Shown: piece by piece, positions 1-8,381 of the stretch
Layout of the letters: the number at the start of each line of letters is the position of its first letter
How positions within the stretch are numbered: position 1 is the first letter of the stretch
DNA from: Parasediminibacterium sp051861445
GTDB taxonomy: Bacteria; Bacteroidota; Bacteroidia; Chitinophagales; Chitinophagaceae
DNA length: 64,000 bases
Direction: 5' to 3'
Assembly (NCBI GenBank): GCA_051861445.1
Contig: JBHYCS010000008.1
Span: forward strand, 1-64,000
Notes under the pieces: model-generated
The model's input: the letters and a program-made list of their open reading frames with translations, nothing else
What the model was told of the DNA's origin: nothing
Databases searched by the model: none
Translations under genes and position numbers: made by a program

Positions 1-141
1 CAAAACTATATCTATCAATAATAATTTGGAAAAACCATAGAAAACGCCACTACAGATGAAATAAGTTACCAAAGCCGACTACATAAAATAAAAAAAGAAC
101 TATTGCTACTTGGATTGTTTTTTATTTAAGATACCGATTAC
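1..141. other. Left edge, no supported gene
   Basis: No start-to-stop gene is visible here. One plus-strand frame is open from about 25 to 129 and ends LLLLGLFFI before a TAA stop, which looks slightly protein-like. It follows two stop codons (19-24) and has no ATG, so it is at most the decayed or frameshifted end of a gene lying to the left. The -7 promoter box of rlmD lies just to the right. Confidence 0.3.
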
Positions 142-153
142 ATGTATTGGGCT

Positions 154-161
154 TATTTTTG
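154..161 (+). promoter_or_regulatory. Candidate -7 promoter element of rlmD
   Basis: TATTTTTG matches the Bacteroidota -7 consensus TAnnTTTG exactly. Only four bases separate it from the GTG at 166, so if it is used the mRNA would be leaderless or nearly so. No clear TTG -33 box was found at the usual spacing. Confidence 0.4.
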
Positions 162-165
162 CAAA

Positions 166-1617
166 GTGAGAAGAAATAAACAGCCCGTAATATTACAAGA
201 CGTTTTGGTAGAAAATTTTGCTGCCGAAGGAAAAAGCTTAGCTAGAGTAAATGGTAAAGTTATTTTTATAGAAAATACAATACCTGGTGATATTGTTGAC
301 ATTCAATTGGGTAAATCGAAAAAAGATTGGGCAGAAGCTTTTCCGATTGCTTTTAAAAAATTATCTGCAAACAGATTGCAACCTTTTTGTAGTCATTTTG
401 GTGTTTGTGGTGGCTGTCAATGGCAGATGCTACCTTATGAAGAGCAGCTTGCATTTAAACAACAACAAGTAACCGACCATTTACAAAGAATTGGTAAAAT
501 AGAATTGCCAGAAATGCTACCCATAATTGGTGCTGAGAAAACGGTTGGTTATAGAAATAAAATTGAATACACGTTTGCAACTAGGCGTTTTATTCCTAAA
601 GATGAATTTAAACAACTAAGAGCGGAAGGTGCTGCCAATAATACAGATAGTTTGGGCGAAGCTATGCAACAAGGTGCTGCTGGTTTTCATGCAAAAGGAC
701 AATTTGATAAAGTTGTTGAAATAGACAATTGTTACCTACAAGAAGAACCTACAAATGCAATTAGAAAGGCTATTGTACAATTTGCTAAAGAAAATAATTA
801 TCCTTTTTATGATATTAGACAGCATGAAGGTTGGTTGAGAAATATGGTAATTCGTATTGCTACTACGGGTGAAATAATGGTGAATGTAGTAGTTGCAAGT
901 GCTAATAAAGAAATGATAGATGGCCTGCAAAAAATGTTGTTGAATACGTTTCCTTCGATTACAACACTTTTATTTACAATTAACGCTAAGTTTAATGATA
1001 GCATTTACGATTTAGAACCTAAAACCGTTTATGGTAAAGGATTTATTATTGAAAAACTAGAATCGTTTCAATTTAAAATTAGCCCAAAATCATTCTTTCA
1101 AACCAATACGCTTCAAGGAGAAAAGTTATATCAAGTAACTAGAGATTTTGCTGAGTTAAATGGTTCACAAGTTGTGTATGATTTGTATTGTGGTACAGGA
1201 AGTATTGGTATTTTTTGCAGTAAACAAGCCAAAAAAATTGTTGGTGTAGAATTAATTGAAGATGCCATTATTGATGCAAAAGAAAATGCAACATTAAACA
1301 ACATTGAACATTCATTTTTTATAGCAGGTGATGTAATTAACATTTGTGATGATGCTTTTTTTGAACAACATGGCAAGCCAGATGTAATAATCACAGATCC
1401 TCCAAGAGCAGGAATGCATGAAAAATTAGTTAAAAAACTTTTAGAAATAGAAGCACCTGTAATGGTTTATGTAAGTTGCAATCCTGCTACACAGGCAAGA
1501 GACTTAGCTTTATTAGATGAAAAATATGTGGTAACTAAAATACAACCTGTAGATATGTTTCCACATACACATCATATTGAAAATGTGGTTCAACTGAAGT
1601 TAAAACAAAACTTGTAG
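166..1617 (+). CDS. rlmD: 23S rRNA (uracil-5-)-methyltransferase RlmD (RumA/TrmA family)
   Basis: This enzyme methylates a uracil of 23S rRNA at C5 using S-adenosylmethionine. The N-terminal part is TRAM-like, followed by a CX5CX2C cysteine cluster (PFCSHFGVCGGCQWQ) that binds a 4Fe-4S cluster in RumA. The C-terminal Rossmann domain has YDLYCGTGSIGIF for SAM, DPPRAG, and the catalytic cysteine in YVSCNPAT. I chose GTG 166 because family members start close to the MRRNK-like sequence. An in-frame ATG at 142 would add eight residues (MYWAYFCK) that do not resemble the family and would lie upstream of the -7 box. The rhomboid gene follows directly. The family call is firm; the exact target uridine is assumed from RumA. 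Confidence 0.9.
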   Translation: MRRNKQPVILQDVLVENFAAEGKSLARVNGKVIFIENTIPGDIVDIQLGKSKKDWAEAFPIAFKKLSANRLQPFCSHFGVCGGCQWQMLPYEEQLAFKQQQVTDHLQRIGKIELPEMLPIIGAEKTVGYRNKIEYTFATRRFIPKDEFKQLRAEGAANNTDSLGEAMQQGAAGFHAKGQFDKVVEIDNCYLQEEPTNAIRKAIVQFAKENNYPFYDIRQHEGWLRNMVIRIATTGEIMVNVVVASANKEMIDGLQKMLLNTFPSITTLLFTINAKFNDSIYDLEPKTVYGKGFIIEKLESFQFKISPKSFFQTNTLQGEKLYQVTRDFAELNGSQVVYDLYCGTGSIGIFCSKQAKKIVGVELIEDAIIDAKENATLNNIEHSFFIAGDVINICDDAFFEQHGKPDVIITDPPRAGMHEKLVKKLLEIEAPVMVYVSCNPATQARDLALLDEKYVVTKIQPVDMFPHTHHIENVVQLKLKQNL

Positions 1618-1662
1618 TTGAATCTTGAAAACAAAAAGTACACATTAGAATTTAGTGATATT

Positions 1663-2496
1663 ATGCAACAATTTAGACCATCAAGATTTCAGGTTTTACC
1701 CACAATTATTAAAAATCTTTTGATAATTAATATTTTATTTTTTGTTGCAAAAAAAACAATTGCCATTCAGTTCGATTTTTCGATGGAAAATTTATTTGCC
1801 CTTCATACATGGAAGAGTGAATTATTTAAACCTTGGCAATTGCTAACACACATGTTTATGCATGGTGATCTGGGTCATATTTTTGGAAACATGTTTGCAC
1901 TATGGATGTTTGGAGCAATTTTAGAAAATTTGTGGGGTGCACAACGTTTTCTTACGTTTTATATTATTTGTGGTTTAGGTGCTGCTTTGCTTCACTTAGT
2001 TATATTAAACGTTGAAATTAATCAACTATCCAATGCTTATTTAAATTTAGTATCTCAACATGCAAGTGGCAAACTAACTGCCGTAGATGCTATGTTAGAT
2101 TTTGCCAAAGAAAATAATATTGGCTTAAACCCTGATGCAATTGTTTATTTACAAAGTAATACTGATAATCAGGCAGCTGCTGGTCAGCTTTTAGAAGTGC
2201 TTACTGCATATTATGAAAATACTATAAATACACCAACCGTTGGTGCAAGTGGAGCGGTTTTTGGAGTTTTAGCGGCTTTTGTGTACTTATTTCCAAATAC
2301 CTATATTTATCTGTATTTTTTTATTCCTGTAAAAGCTAAATGGTTGGGGCTATTTTATTTTGCTTACGAAATATTTTTTGCCCTTCGAAATTCGGCTGGC
2401 GATAATGTAGCAAGATGGGCTCATATTGGTGGTGGGCTAGTTGGGTTGTTAATAGTAATTACATGGAACAAAAGCAATAAAAAAACGTTTTATTAA
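1663..2496 (+). CDS. Rhomboid-family intramembrane serine protease
   Basis: This polytopic membrane protease cleaves other membrane proteins within the bilayer. The catalytic serine is in GASG (S196 from this start) and the catalytic histidine is in WAHIGGG (H254). The HGDLGHIFGNMFALWMFG segment matches the HxxxN region of rhomboids. A soluble insert of about 70 residues precedes the serine helix. The frame is open from a TTG at 1618 that abuts the rlmD stop; I prefer ATG 1663 because the residues before it (NLENKKYTLEFSDI) look non-conserved. A second, apparently inactive rhomboid homologue follows 81 bases later, so the two probably work as a pair or arose by duplication. The substrate is unknown. 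Confidence 0.85.
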   Translation: MQQFRPSRFQVLPTIIKNLLIINILFFVAKKTIAIQFDFSMENLFALHTWKSELFKPWQLLTHMFMHGDLGHIFGNMFALWMFGAILENLWGAQRFLTFYIICGLGAALLHLVILNVEINQLSNAYLNLVSQHASGKLTAVDAMLDFAKENNIGLNPDAIVYLQSNTDNQAAAGQLLEVLTAYYENTINTPTVGASGAVFGVLAAFVYLFPNTYIYLYFFIPVKAKWLGLFYFAYEIFFALRNSAGDNVARWAHIGGGLVGLLIVITWNKSNKKTFY

Positions 2497-2577
2497 AACA
2501 ATTGTACAGTTGAGGTAGTGCAAATCATCTACAACAATTTTGTACTTTATAATTAAATCTTTTAAATACTTTGAACA

Positions 2578-3501
2578 GTGGCAGTTTTAGGCAACAATAA
2601 CAGAAGAATACCTTTATTGGGACAAGAAAATAACGCATTAACTTGGTTAATCATCATCAACGTAACCGTTTTTATTTTTCTCAATTTTTTAAAAATTGTA
2701 TATTTCTTATCAGATATTCCTGAGGAATTTTTTCAACGTCAAATTTTAAATTGGTTTACGCTTCCTGCAGATATGGAAAAACTAGCGTACAAACCTTGGG
2801 TTGTTTTTACGTATATGTTTAGCCATGTAGGTGTTTGGTCGCTAATTAGTAGTTTATTATGGCTGTGGAGTTTTGGCTATATTTTGCAAGACTTAGCAGG
2901 CAACGGAAAACTAATTCCAATTTATTTGTATGGAGGTTTTATTGGAGCCATTTTTTTTGTGTTGATAAACAATATTTTTCCTGTTTTGGCAAGAAACGTA
3001 GGCATTACTCCTGATATGATGGGTGCAGGTGCAGCATTAATGGCTGTTGCTGTTGCCACTACTACATTAGCTCCTGATTATCGTATTTTTCCGTTGATTA
3101 ATGGTGGCATTCCATTATGGGTATTAACACTCATTTTTGTTGCTATTGATTATGCAACTATTGCAAGTGCTAGTGGAGGAATGGCAGTTGCTCATTTAGC
3201 CGGTGGAACTATTGGATTTACATTTATTAAACAATTAAGAAAAGGAAAAGATTGGGGCGAATGGATGATTCGTTTTTGGCATTGGCTAGATGATTTATTT
3301 AATCCAGAAAAAAGAAATAAATCATCTGATACAAAGGAAAAATTGTTTTATAAGTCAACAGGATCACCTTTTAAAAAAACACCCAATTTAACACAGCAAA
3401 AATTAGATGCGATTTTGGATAAAATAAATCAAGAAGGTTATCATATGCTTACAGATGAAGAAAAGCTGTTTTTAAAACGTGCAAGTAAAGAAGAACTATA
3501 A
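2578..3501 (+). CDS. Rhomboid-like protein lacking the catalytic serine (pseudo-rhomboid)
   Basis: The hydrophobic profile and motif order follow the rhomboid upstream: KPWVVFTYMFSHVGVWSLISSLLWLWSFG is the loop-1/helix-2 region, and VAHLAGGTIGF keeps the histidine (H206). At the position of the GxSG nucleophile it reads GAGAAL, with glycine 151 where serine is expected. It should therefore be proteolytically inactive. The C-terminus is a charged cytoplasmic tail of about 90 residues ending in EEKLFLKRASKEEL, found in other Bacteroidota rhomboid-like proteins. The start is GTG 2578; no upstream in-frame ATG was seen. Inactive rhomboids elsewhere bind and route membrane clients, so a regulatory or chaperone role is possible (inference). 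Confidence 0.8.
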   Translation: MAVLGNNNRRIPLLGQENNALTWLIIINVTVFIFLNFLKIVYFLSDIPEEFFQRQILNWFTLPADMEKLAYKPWVVFTYMFSHVGVWSLISSLLWLWSFGYILQDLAGNGKLIPIYLYGGFIGAIFFVLINNIFPVLARNVGITPDMMGAGAALMAVAVATTTLAPDYRIFPLINGGIPLWVLTLIFVAIDYATIASASGGMAVAHLAGGTIGFTFIKQLRKGKDWGEWMIRFWHWLDDLFNPEKRNKSSDTKEKLFYKSTGSPFKKTPNLTQQKLDAILDKINQEGYHMLTDEEKLFLKRASKEEL

Positions 3502-3513
3502 CTAATTATTTGC

Positions 3514-4653
3514 ATGAAATTTCTAAAAACCCTTATTAAAACCACACCAATTATTACAATTATTCTGTACACATTTATGTATAGTTTAGCATGTTTATCT
3601 GCTTATATTAATCCCATTCACTTTAAATACTTCACTTTTTTATCACTCGCCTTTCCTTACTTATTAATAGGAATGATACCAATAACTATTGCAAGTTTTC
3701 TGCTGTATAAGAAAAAGGGATTTTTTGTACTACTTGTTTTATTGGCAGGCTATAAAAATATTTTTTCTACCATTGGTTTTCATAGCAACAAAGAATTTTC
3801 AGTTTTAAAACAACCTCAACAGTTTAGAGTATTATCATGGAATGTTTGTGAATTTATAGACAATCAAGTGTCAACTGATAATTATTCAAGCCCACGTAGA
3901 AAAATGTTACGCTACATAAAAAATACACAACCAGATATTCTTTGTTTGCAAGATTTTAAAAATCATGCAGATACAGCTGAACATATTTTTTTTAGCAACA
4001 TAAAATACATTACAGATACACTCAAATATCCATATTATTATTTTTCGGTAGATAATTTTCCTGCATGTACTAATTTTTATGTTGGGTATTATGGAACTAT
4101 TATTTTTTCTAAATTTCCTATTATTGATTCGGGTAAAATTGCTTACGATTTTATTCCAGAAACCGAACACCTAGCTTATGCAACTGTAAATATTCATGGA
4201 AAAAAAGTACGTATTTACAATACACATTTACACTCAATGTATTTAAAAGCTGATGGAAAAGAACCTAAATTAGACCCTAGAGAATTAAACAGTAGGCAAA
4301 ATATTTATTTATACAGAAGTAAAATGCAAACAATTCGTTATTACGATTCTATACATGTGCAACAGGCAAAAATGATTCAAAGAAATGTAAGCACTTGTAA
4401 ACTTCCATTTGTGTTTTGTGCCGATTTAAATTCTGTGCCATCTAGTTATACTTATCAAACAATTAGTAAAAGTTTAAAAGATCCATTTTTAAAACATGGT
4501 GGAGGTTGGGGACAAACCTATAGTAGCATTTCACCAACACTTCGTATAGATGTTATATTGCATAATTCACTTCTTCAATCTATCCAATATCATTGTCCAC
4601 CATTTTTAGCATCCGATCATTATCCAGTCATCACAGATTTACAGGTTCAATAA
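3514..4653 (+). CDS. Membrane-anchored endonuclease/exonuclease/phosphatase (EEP) family protein, copy 1
   Basis: Three hydrophobic helices occupy roughly residues 10-85, followed by an EEP (DNase I-like) domain. The motifs are LSWNVCEF, ILCLQDF, YNTHLHS, CADLNSVPSS, TLRIDVIL and SDHYPVITD. In the usual family motif the metal-binding residue is glutamate (QE); here it is aspartate (LQDF), whereas the next gene keeps LQEF. The core GDFN motif is also weakened to ADLN. The active site would face the periplasm if the N-terminal helices are oriented as usual (inference). It lies 12 bases after the pseudo-rhomboid and 24 bases before its paralogue, so they may be co-transcribed. Substrate (nucleic acid, phosphoinositide-like or other phosphodiester) cannot be told from sequence. 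Confidence 0.75.
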   Translation: MKFLKTLIKTTPIITIILYTFMYSLACLSAYINPIHFKYFTFLSLAFPYLLIGMIPITIASFLLYKKKGFFVLLVLLAGYKNIFSTIGFHSNKEFSVLKQPQQFRVLSWNVCEFIDNQVSTDNYSSPRRKMLRYIKNTQPDILCLQDFKNHADTAEHIFFSNIKYITDTLKYPYYYFSVDNFPACTNFYVGYYGTIIFSKFPIIDSGKIAYDFIPETEHLAYATVNIHGKKVRIYNTHLHSMYLKADGKEPKLDPRELNSRQNIYLYRSKMQTIRYYDSIHVQQAKMIQRNVSTCKLPFVFCADLNSVPSSYTYQTISKSLKDPFLKHGGGWGQTYSSISPTLRIDVILHNSLLQSIQYHCPPFLASDHYPVITDLQVQ

Positions 4654-4677
4654 CGTGTTTTTTGGTATTTTTAAACC

Positions 4678-5781
4678 ATGGCAAAAAAATGGGCACGCCA
4701 AATAACAAAAACCATCATACTTACCCTTACAATTGTGGTGAGTATTGGCTTTTTGTTTACAAACCTAAGCCCCTATTTAAGCCCAACGGCATATCCGTTA
4801 ATGGGTTTTGCAGCTTTAGCTAGTCCTTATTTTATTCCACTTTTACTATTATGCATATTTTTTTGGCTCTTTGCAAAGCCTATATTCTCACTAATTCCAT
4901 TGGTAACACTACTTATTGGCTATCAACAAATCAATGTATTTTTTGCGTTTCAATTAAGGGCTGGTTTTACGCAAGCAAAAAAGAAAAATCATATTCGAAT
5001 TATTAATTGGAACATTCAAGGCTTTAATGGATTAACCACTAATAAAAACAGTAAAAAACTGATACGAAACGAAGTAGCAGAAAGCATTGCAAAATTAAAT
5101 GGAGATATTGTTTGTTTACAAGAGTTTAACAACAGTAAAAACACCAATAACATTGCACTTTTCAACGAAAAATATCCTTATTATTTTTTCTCAAAAGATT
5201 ATACAAAAAACAATGGCTACAGCTCTGGAAATATCATATTCTCAAAGTATCCGATTATTCATTCACAAAAAATAAACTATCCAAAAGCAGAGAGTTTAAT
5301 TTATGTAGATATTGTTATTAAAAACGACACTATTCGAGTGTATACCACTCATTTACAATCGTTTAAATTTAAAAAAGATGATTACGATAATCTGGAGAAA
5401 ATTACAGATCAAAATGAAGATGCAGTAATGGCATCAAAAAATATTTTTAGAAAAATGAACCCTGCTTTTAAAAGAAGAGCAACACAGGCAGATATCATTA
5501 AAAGCGAAATGAAAAAAAGCCTGTATCGTTCTATTATTTGTGGAGATTTTAATGACGTACCTAACAGCTATACCTATTTTACTATAAAAGGAAATAAACA
5601 AGATGCTTTTTTGAAAAAAGATTTTGGAATTGGCAGAACGTACATTGCCTTAGCTCCTACTTTAAGAATCGATTATATTTTAGCAGATCCACAATTTGAT
5701 ATTCATCAATTCGATATGGTAGATGAAGGTTTAAGCGATCATATTATGTTGGTAACAGATTTGCAATTGAAAAGTAAATAA
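4678..5781 (+). CDS. Membrane-anchored endonuclease/exonuclease/phosphatase (EEP) family protein, copy 2
   Basis: This is a paralogue of the preceding gene with the same layout: three hydrophobic segments in the first 90 residues, then an EEP domain. The catalytic set looks complete: IINWNIQGF, IVCLQEF, YTTHLQSF, CGDFNDVPNSYTY, TLRIDYIL and SDHIMLVTD. The complete set makes hydrolysis of a phosphodiester or phosphomonoester plausible. Tandem copies of this membrane-EEP type next to rhomboids are known in Bacteroidota, but their physiological role is not established to my knowledge. No clear terminator follows; the gap to cysS is 193 bases. Confidence 0.8.
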   Translation: MAKKWARQITKTIILTLTIVVSIGFLFTNLSPYLSPTAYPLMGFAALASPYFIPLLLLCIFFWLFAKPIFSLIPLVTLLIGYQQINVFFAFQLRAGFTQAKKKNHIRIINWNIQGFNGLTTNKNSKKLIRNEVAESIAKLNGDIVCLQEFNNSKNTNNIALFNEKYPYYFFSKDYTKNNGYSSGNIIFSKYPIIHSQKINYPKAESLIYVDIVIKNDTIRVYTTHLQSFKFKKDDYDNLEKITDQNEDAVMASKNIFRKMNPAFKRRATQADIIKSEMKKSLYRSIICGDFNDVPNSYTYFTIKGNKQDAFLKKDFGIGRTYIALAPTLRIDYILADPQFDIHQFDMVDEGLSDHIMLVTDLQLKSK

Positions 5782-5974
5782 AATAAACCGAATAATTCTT
5801 TTACTGAATAAACCTAATTTTTATCAAAGTGCTTATCTTAGCAGCCTTATGATGTTTTACACTATCTATACATTTAGCAGTTGTTGCTGTTGTTAGTCTC
5901 ATACAAACGCTGTAAATATTCCCACATTTACACCAAAAATTATTCATCCTTTTTCATCATTTTTTCAAGAAACC

Positions 5975-7477
5975 ATGTCTTTAAAAGTATATAATTCATT
6001 AACTCGTCAAAAAGAAACATTTACAAGTATTACACCTGGTCATATAGGCATGTATGTATGTGGACCAACCGTTAGCGGCGAAAGCCATCTTGGACACGCA
6101 AGACCTTACATTACTTTCGATGTGGTGCATCGTTATTTTTTACATTTAGGTTATAAAGTACGTTATGTAAGAAATATTACAGATGCTGGTCATTTTGAAG
6201 AAGAAGGCAGAGAAGCTGAAGATAAAATAAGTAAAAAAGCATTGCTAGAACGCTTAGAACCAATGGAACTCGTTCAAAAATATACCAATATGTTTCATTG
6301 GGCAATGAACCAGTTTAACACTATACCTCCAAGTATAGAACCAACAGCAACTGGCCATATTGTAGAACAAATTGTAATGATTGAAAAAATTATTGCAGAC
6401 GGATATGCTTATGTAGCAAATGGTTCTGTTTATTTTGATGTAGAAAAATACAACCAAGATTTTTCTAAACTAGGTATGCCTTATGGAATGTTGAGTGGAA
6501 GAAACCTAGACGACCAATTAGATACTACAAGAGAATTAGACAATCAAGACGAAAAAAGAAATAAAGCCGATTTTGCTTTATGGAAAAATGCACCACCTGA
6601 GCATATTATGCGTTGGAAAAGTCCATGGGGTGAAGGTTTCCCTGGTTGGCATATTGAATGTAGTGCTATGAGTAATAAATACTTAGGCAATCAATTCGAT
6701 ATTCATGGTGGTGGAATGGATTTGCAGTTTCCTCATCATGAATGTGAAATTGCACAAAGTGCAGTTTGCAACCATACCACCATGGCAAAATATTGGATTC
6801 ATAACAATATGATTACCATCAACGGTAGAAAAATGGGAAAAAGCTACAACAACGTTATCAAGTTAAGTGAATTGTTTGCTGGTACACATCCATTGTTAGA
6901 ACAAGCGTATCATCCTATGACGATTCGTTTCTTTATTCTGCAAAGTCATTATAGAAGCACATTAGATTTTAGTAACGAAGCTTTAAAAGCATCTGAAAAA
7001 GCGTTTAAACGCTTGTGGGAAGCTTACGAAAACCTAAACCAATTGGTTGCAAATACAGCAATAACTGCTACAGATAATGCATTAGAAACCAAAGTTTTAA
7101 AACTTGTATCTGAATTTGATGATTTTATTAACGATGATTTTAATACTGCAAAAGTTGTAGCCAATATGTTTGATTTAGCAAGTATTATTAATGGAATAAA
7201 AGATAAGCATATTGCAGAAAATGCAATAAGTGGAAATACTTTGCTGCATTTACAAAAACAAATGAAAGCCTTTATCGAAGATATTTTTGGCTTACAACAA
7301 GAAAAAGATGGTGGTGAAAAACTAGAAGGTGTTTTGGCTCTTTTAATTAACCTACGTAAAGAGGCAAAAGCAAAAAAAGATTTTGTTACAAGCGATAAAA
7401 TTAGAAACGAGCTAGCAGCTATTGGCATTCAACTGAAAGATGAAAAAGATGGCAAAATGAGCTACAGCTTTACATAA
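5975..7477 (+). CDS. cysS: Cysteinyl-tRNA synthetase
   Basis: Class I aminoacyl-tRNA synthetase that charges tRNA-Cys in the cytoplasm. Near the start are the zinc/active-site segment YVCGPTV and the HIGH-type signature HLGHARPY. FPGWHIECSAMS, HGGGMDLQFPHHECEIAQS and the KMSKS-type motif GRKMGKSYNN follow in the expected order. At 500 aa it is a normal length, and the C-terminal helical region ends in a short SYSFT tail. The ATG at 5975 immediately precedes the conserved SLKVYNSLTRQKE start. A strong hairpin terminator follows, so this looks like a monocistronic or operon-final gene. Confidence 0.96.
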   Translation: MSLKVYNSLTRQKETFTSITPGHIGMYVCGPTVSGESHLGHARPYITFDVVHRYFLHLGYKVRYVRNITDAGHFEEEGREAEDKISKKALLERLEPMELVQKYTNMFHWAMNQFNTIPPSIEPTATGHIVEQIVMIEKIIADGYAYVANGSVYFDVEKYNQDFSKLGMPYGMLSGRNLDDQLDTTRELDNQDEKRNKADFALWKNAPPEHIMRWKSPWGEGFPGWHIECSAMSNKYLGNQFDIHGGGMDLQFPHHECEIAQSAVCNHTTMAKYWIHNNMITINGRKMGKSYNNVIKLSELFAGTHPLLEQAYHPMTIRFFILQSHYRSTLDFSNEALKASEKAFKRLWEAYENLNQLVANTAITATDNALETKVLKLVSEFDDFINDDFNTAKVVANMFDLASIINGIKDKHIAENAISGNTLLHLQKQMKAFIEDIFGLQQEKDGGEKLEGVLALLINLRKEAKAKKDFVTSDKIRNELAAIGIQLKDEKDGKMSYSFT

Positions 7478-7500
7478 ATTGATTGTAAATATAAACGCAC

Positions 7501-7533
7501 AAAAAATGCATCCTTTTTGGGATGCATTTTTTT
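7501..7533 (+). terminator. Intrinsic terminator after cysS
   Basis: A 13-bp perfect stem (arms 7501-7513 and 7520-7532, core ATGCATCC/GGATGCAT) with a six-base loop is followed by a T-run. The A-run on the left arm makes it potentially bidirectional, but only cysS points into it closely. Confidence 0.85.
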
Positions 7534-7759
7534 ATGAACTTGATAAAGCAAAAGGCTTCAATTGTCATAAAATTGTCTATTAACATTTCATTGATAAACC
7601 ATTCACACTTTATTGTGTCTTTACTTACGATGTTTGCATAGTTAAAATAAACATCAAATAATTATTTTAAAGCTCTAACAAATCATTAACAATCTTCCTC
7701 AATCTTTTGGCATTGAGTTTGCGTTAATAAAAAGTATAAAACGGATTTTAATTTTTTTC

Positions 7760-8188
7760 TCATAAGCAGTTAGTTTTGGTTGCGGCCTCGATTTCTATCG
7801 GGGCCAATTTTTTTAGCCACCTTCTACTAAATACATACCCAATTACTGCACCAATACTATCTGCCAAAATATCGAATACATCAAACGACCTATTTACGAT
7901 CCAATATTTTTGTATAAACTCAATTGCAATTCCATAAAAAATAGCTAAAACGGTAACAATAATAAAAATCGTATGCGTTCTCTTTTTATTTGCAACATAA
8001 CCCTTTAAAGGAAACAATGCACTTGAAACAAGTATTGAAAAAATGGCAGCATGTACCCATTTATCAAACTCAATTAATTCTAAAATGCCAATTTGAGGAA
8101 TGGATTTACCTGGCAGCGTAAATAAATAAAGCGAAAAGAAAAAGAATGCAAAAAAAGGAGCGAAATGTATAAAGCGTAATTGTTGCAA
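7760..8188 (-). CDS. VanZ-like family membrane protein
   Basis: A small protein of four predicted membrane helices. FDKWVHAAIFSIL, AIEFIQKYWIVNRSFDVFDILADSIGAVIGY fits the VanZ-like domain (conserved D, H, E and DxxDxxxNxxG-type segment). VanZ proteins are linked to glycopeptide resistance in other phyla, but most family members have no known function. The start is TTG 8188: no early ATG exists, and a perfect -7 box lies 17 bases upstream. The C-terminal codons (KKLAPIEIEAATK) coincide with a plus-strand terminator-like hairpin at 7784-7814, so the last residues may be constrained by RNA rather than protein function. Confidence 0.75.
   Translation of the reverse strand: MQQLRFIHFAPFFAFFFFSLYLFTLPGKSIPQIGILELIEFDKWVHAAIFSILVSSALFPLKGYVANKKRTHTIFIIVTVLAIFYGIAIEFIQKYWIVNRSFDVFDILADSIGAVIGYVFSRRWLKKLAPIEIEAATKTNCL
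7784..7814 (+). terminator. Terminator-like hairpin on the plus strand, antisense to the vanZ end
   Basis: A stem of nine pairs (GGCCTCGAT at 7784-7792 with ATCGGGGCC at 7797-7805, one G-U pair) and a four-base loop is followed by a T-run at 7808-7814. It lies inside the last codons of the minus-strand vanZ gene but has terminator polarity for plus-strand transcription. It would end a transcript starting in the 7534-7759 gap, or block readthrough into the minus-strand genes. Confidence 0.5.
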
Positions 8189-8204
8189 TTGAAATAGTTT
8201 TTTG

Positions 8205-8212
8205 CAAAAATA
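8205..8212 (-). promoter_or_regulatory. -7 promoter element of the VanZ-like gene
   Basis: On the minus strand this reads TATTTTTG, an exact TAnnTTTG match, 16 bases before the TTG start. It supports that unusual start. A perfect inverted repeat sits immediately upstream, in the spacer/-33 area. Confidence 0.55.
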
Positions 8213-8213
8213 A

Positions 8214-8235
8214 GGGAGACTACCTCTAGTCTCCC
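8214..8235. repeat. Perfect 9-bp inverted repeat next to the vanZ promoter
   Basis: GGGAGACTA (8214-8222) and TAGTCTCCC (8227-8235) flank a four-base loop. Read on the minus strand, the stem is followed by TTATTTTTG, so it could act as a terminator for transcripts from the anti-sigma gene. Alternatively, because it sits between the -33 and -7 positions of the vanZ promoter, it could be an operator. Confidence 0.6.
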
Positions 8236-8327
8236 CCCATCTGAAAAAACCCCGCTATTGATTAGCTAATTTTATATACGCACACTTTTCGAAAAAGGTT
8301 TTCTTTACAAACAAATTTATTTCACAT

Positions 8328-8356
8328 AAAAAAGCCTTCTTTATACAAGAAGGCTT
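8328..8356 (-). terminator. Intrinsic terminator of the sigma/anti-sigma operon
   Basis: On the minus strand, AAGCCTTCT/AGAAGGCTT forms a nine-pair stem with a seven-base loop (arms 8348-8356 and 8332-8340), followed by a run of T. It lies 26 bases past the stop of the anti-sigma gene. Confidence 0.8.
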
Positions 8357-8381
8357 AGAATTTACCTATAGGATAAAATAA

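Noticed and set aside
25..129. Open frame ending LLLLGLFFI at the left edge
   Set aside because: It follows two in-frame stops, has no ATG and is too short to identify; it may be a gene remnant but cannot be supported.
7024..7428. 134-codon antisense open frame inside cysS
   Set aside because: Antisense to a well-conserved gene, with composition reflecting the cysS codon bias; no promoter or homology signal.
7760..8188. Glycopeptide-resistance role for the VanZ-like protein
   Set aside because: VanZ-like proteins are widespread without resistance genes; no vanHAX-type genes are nearby.
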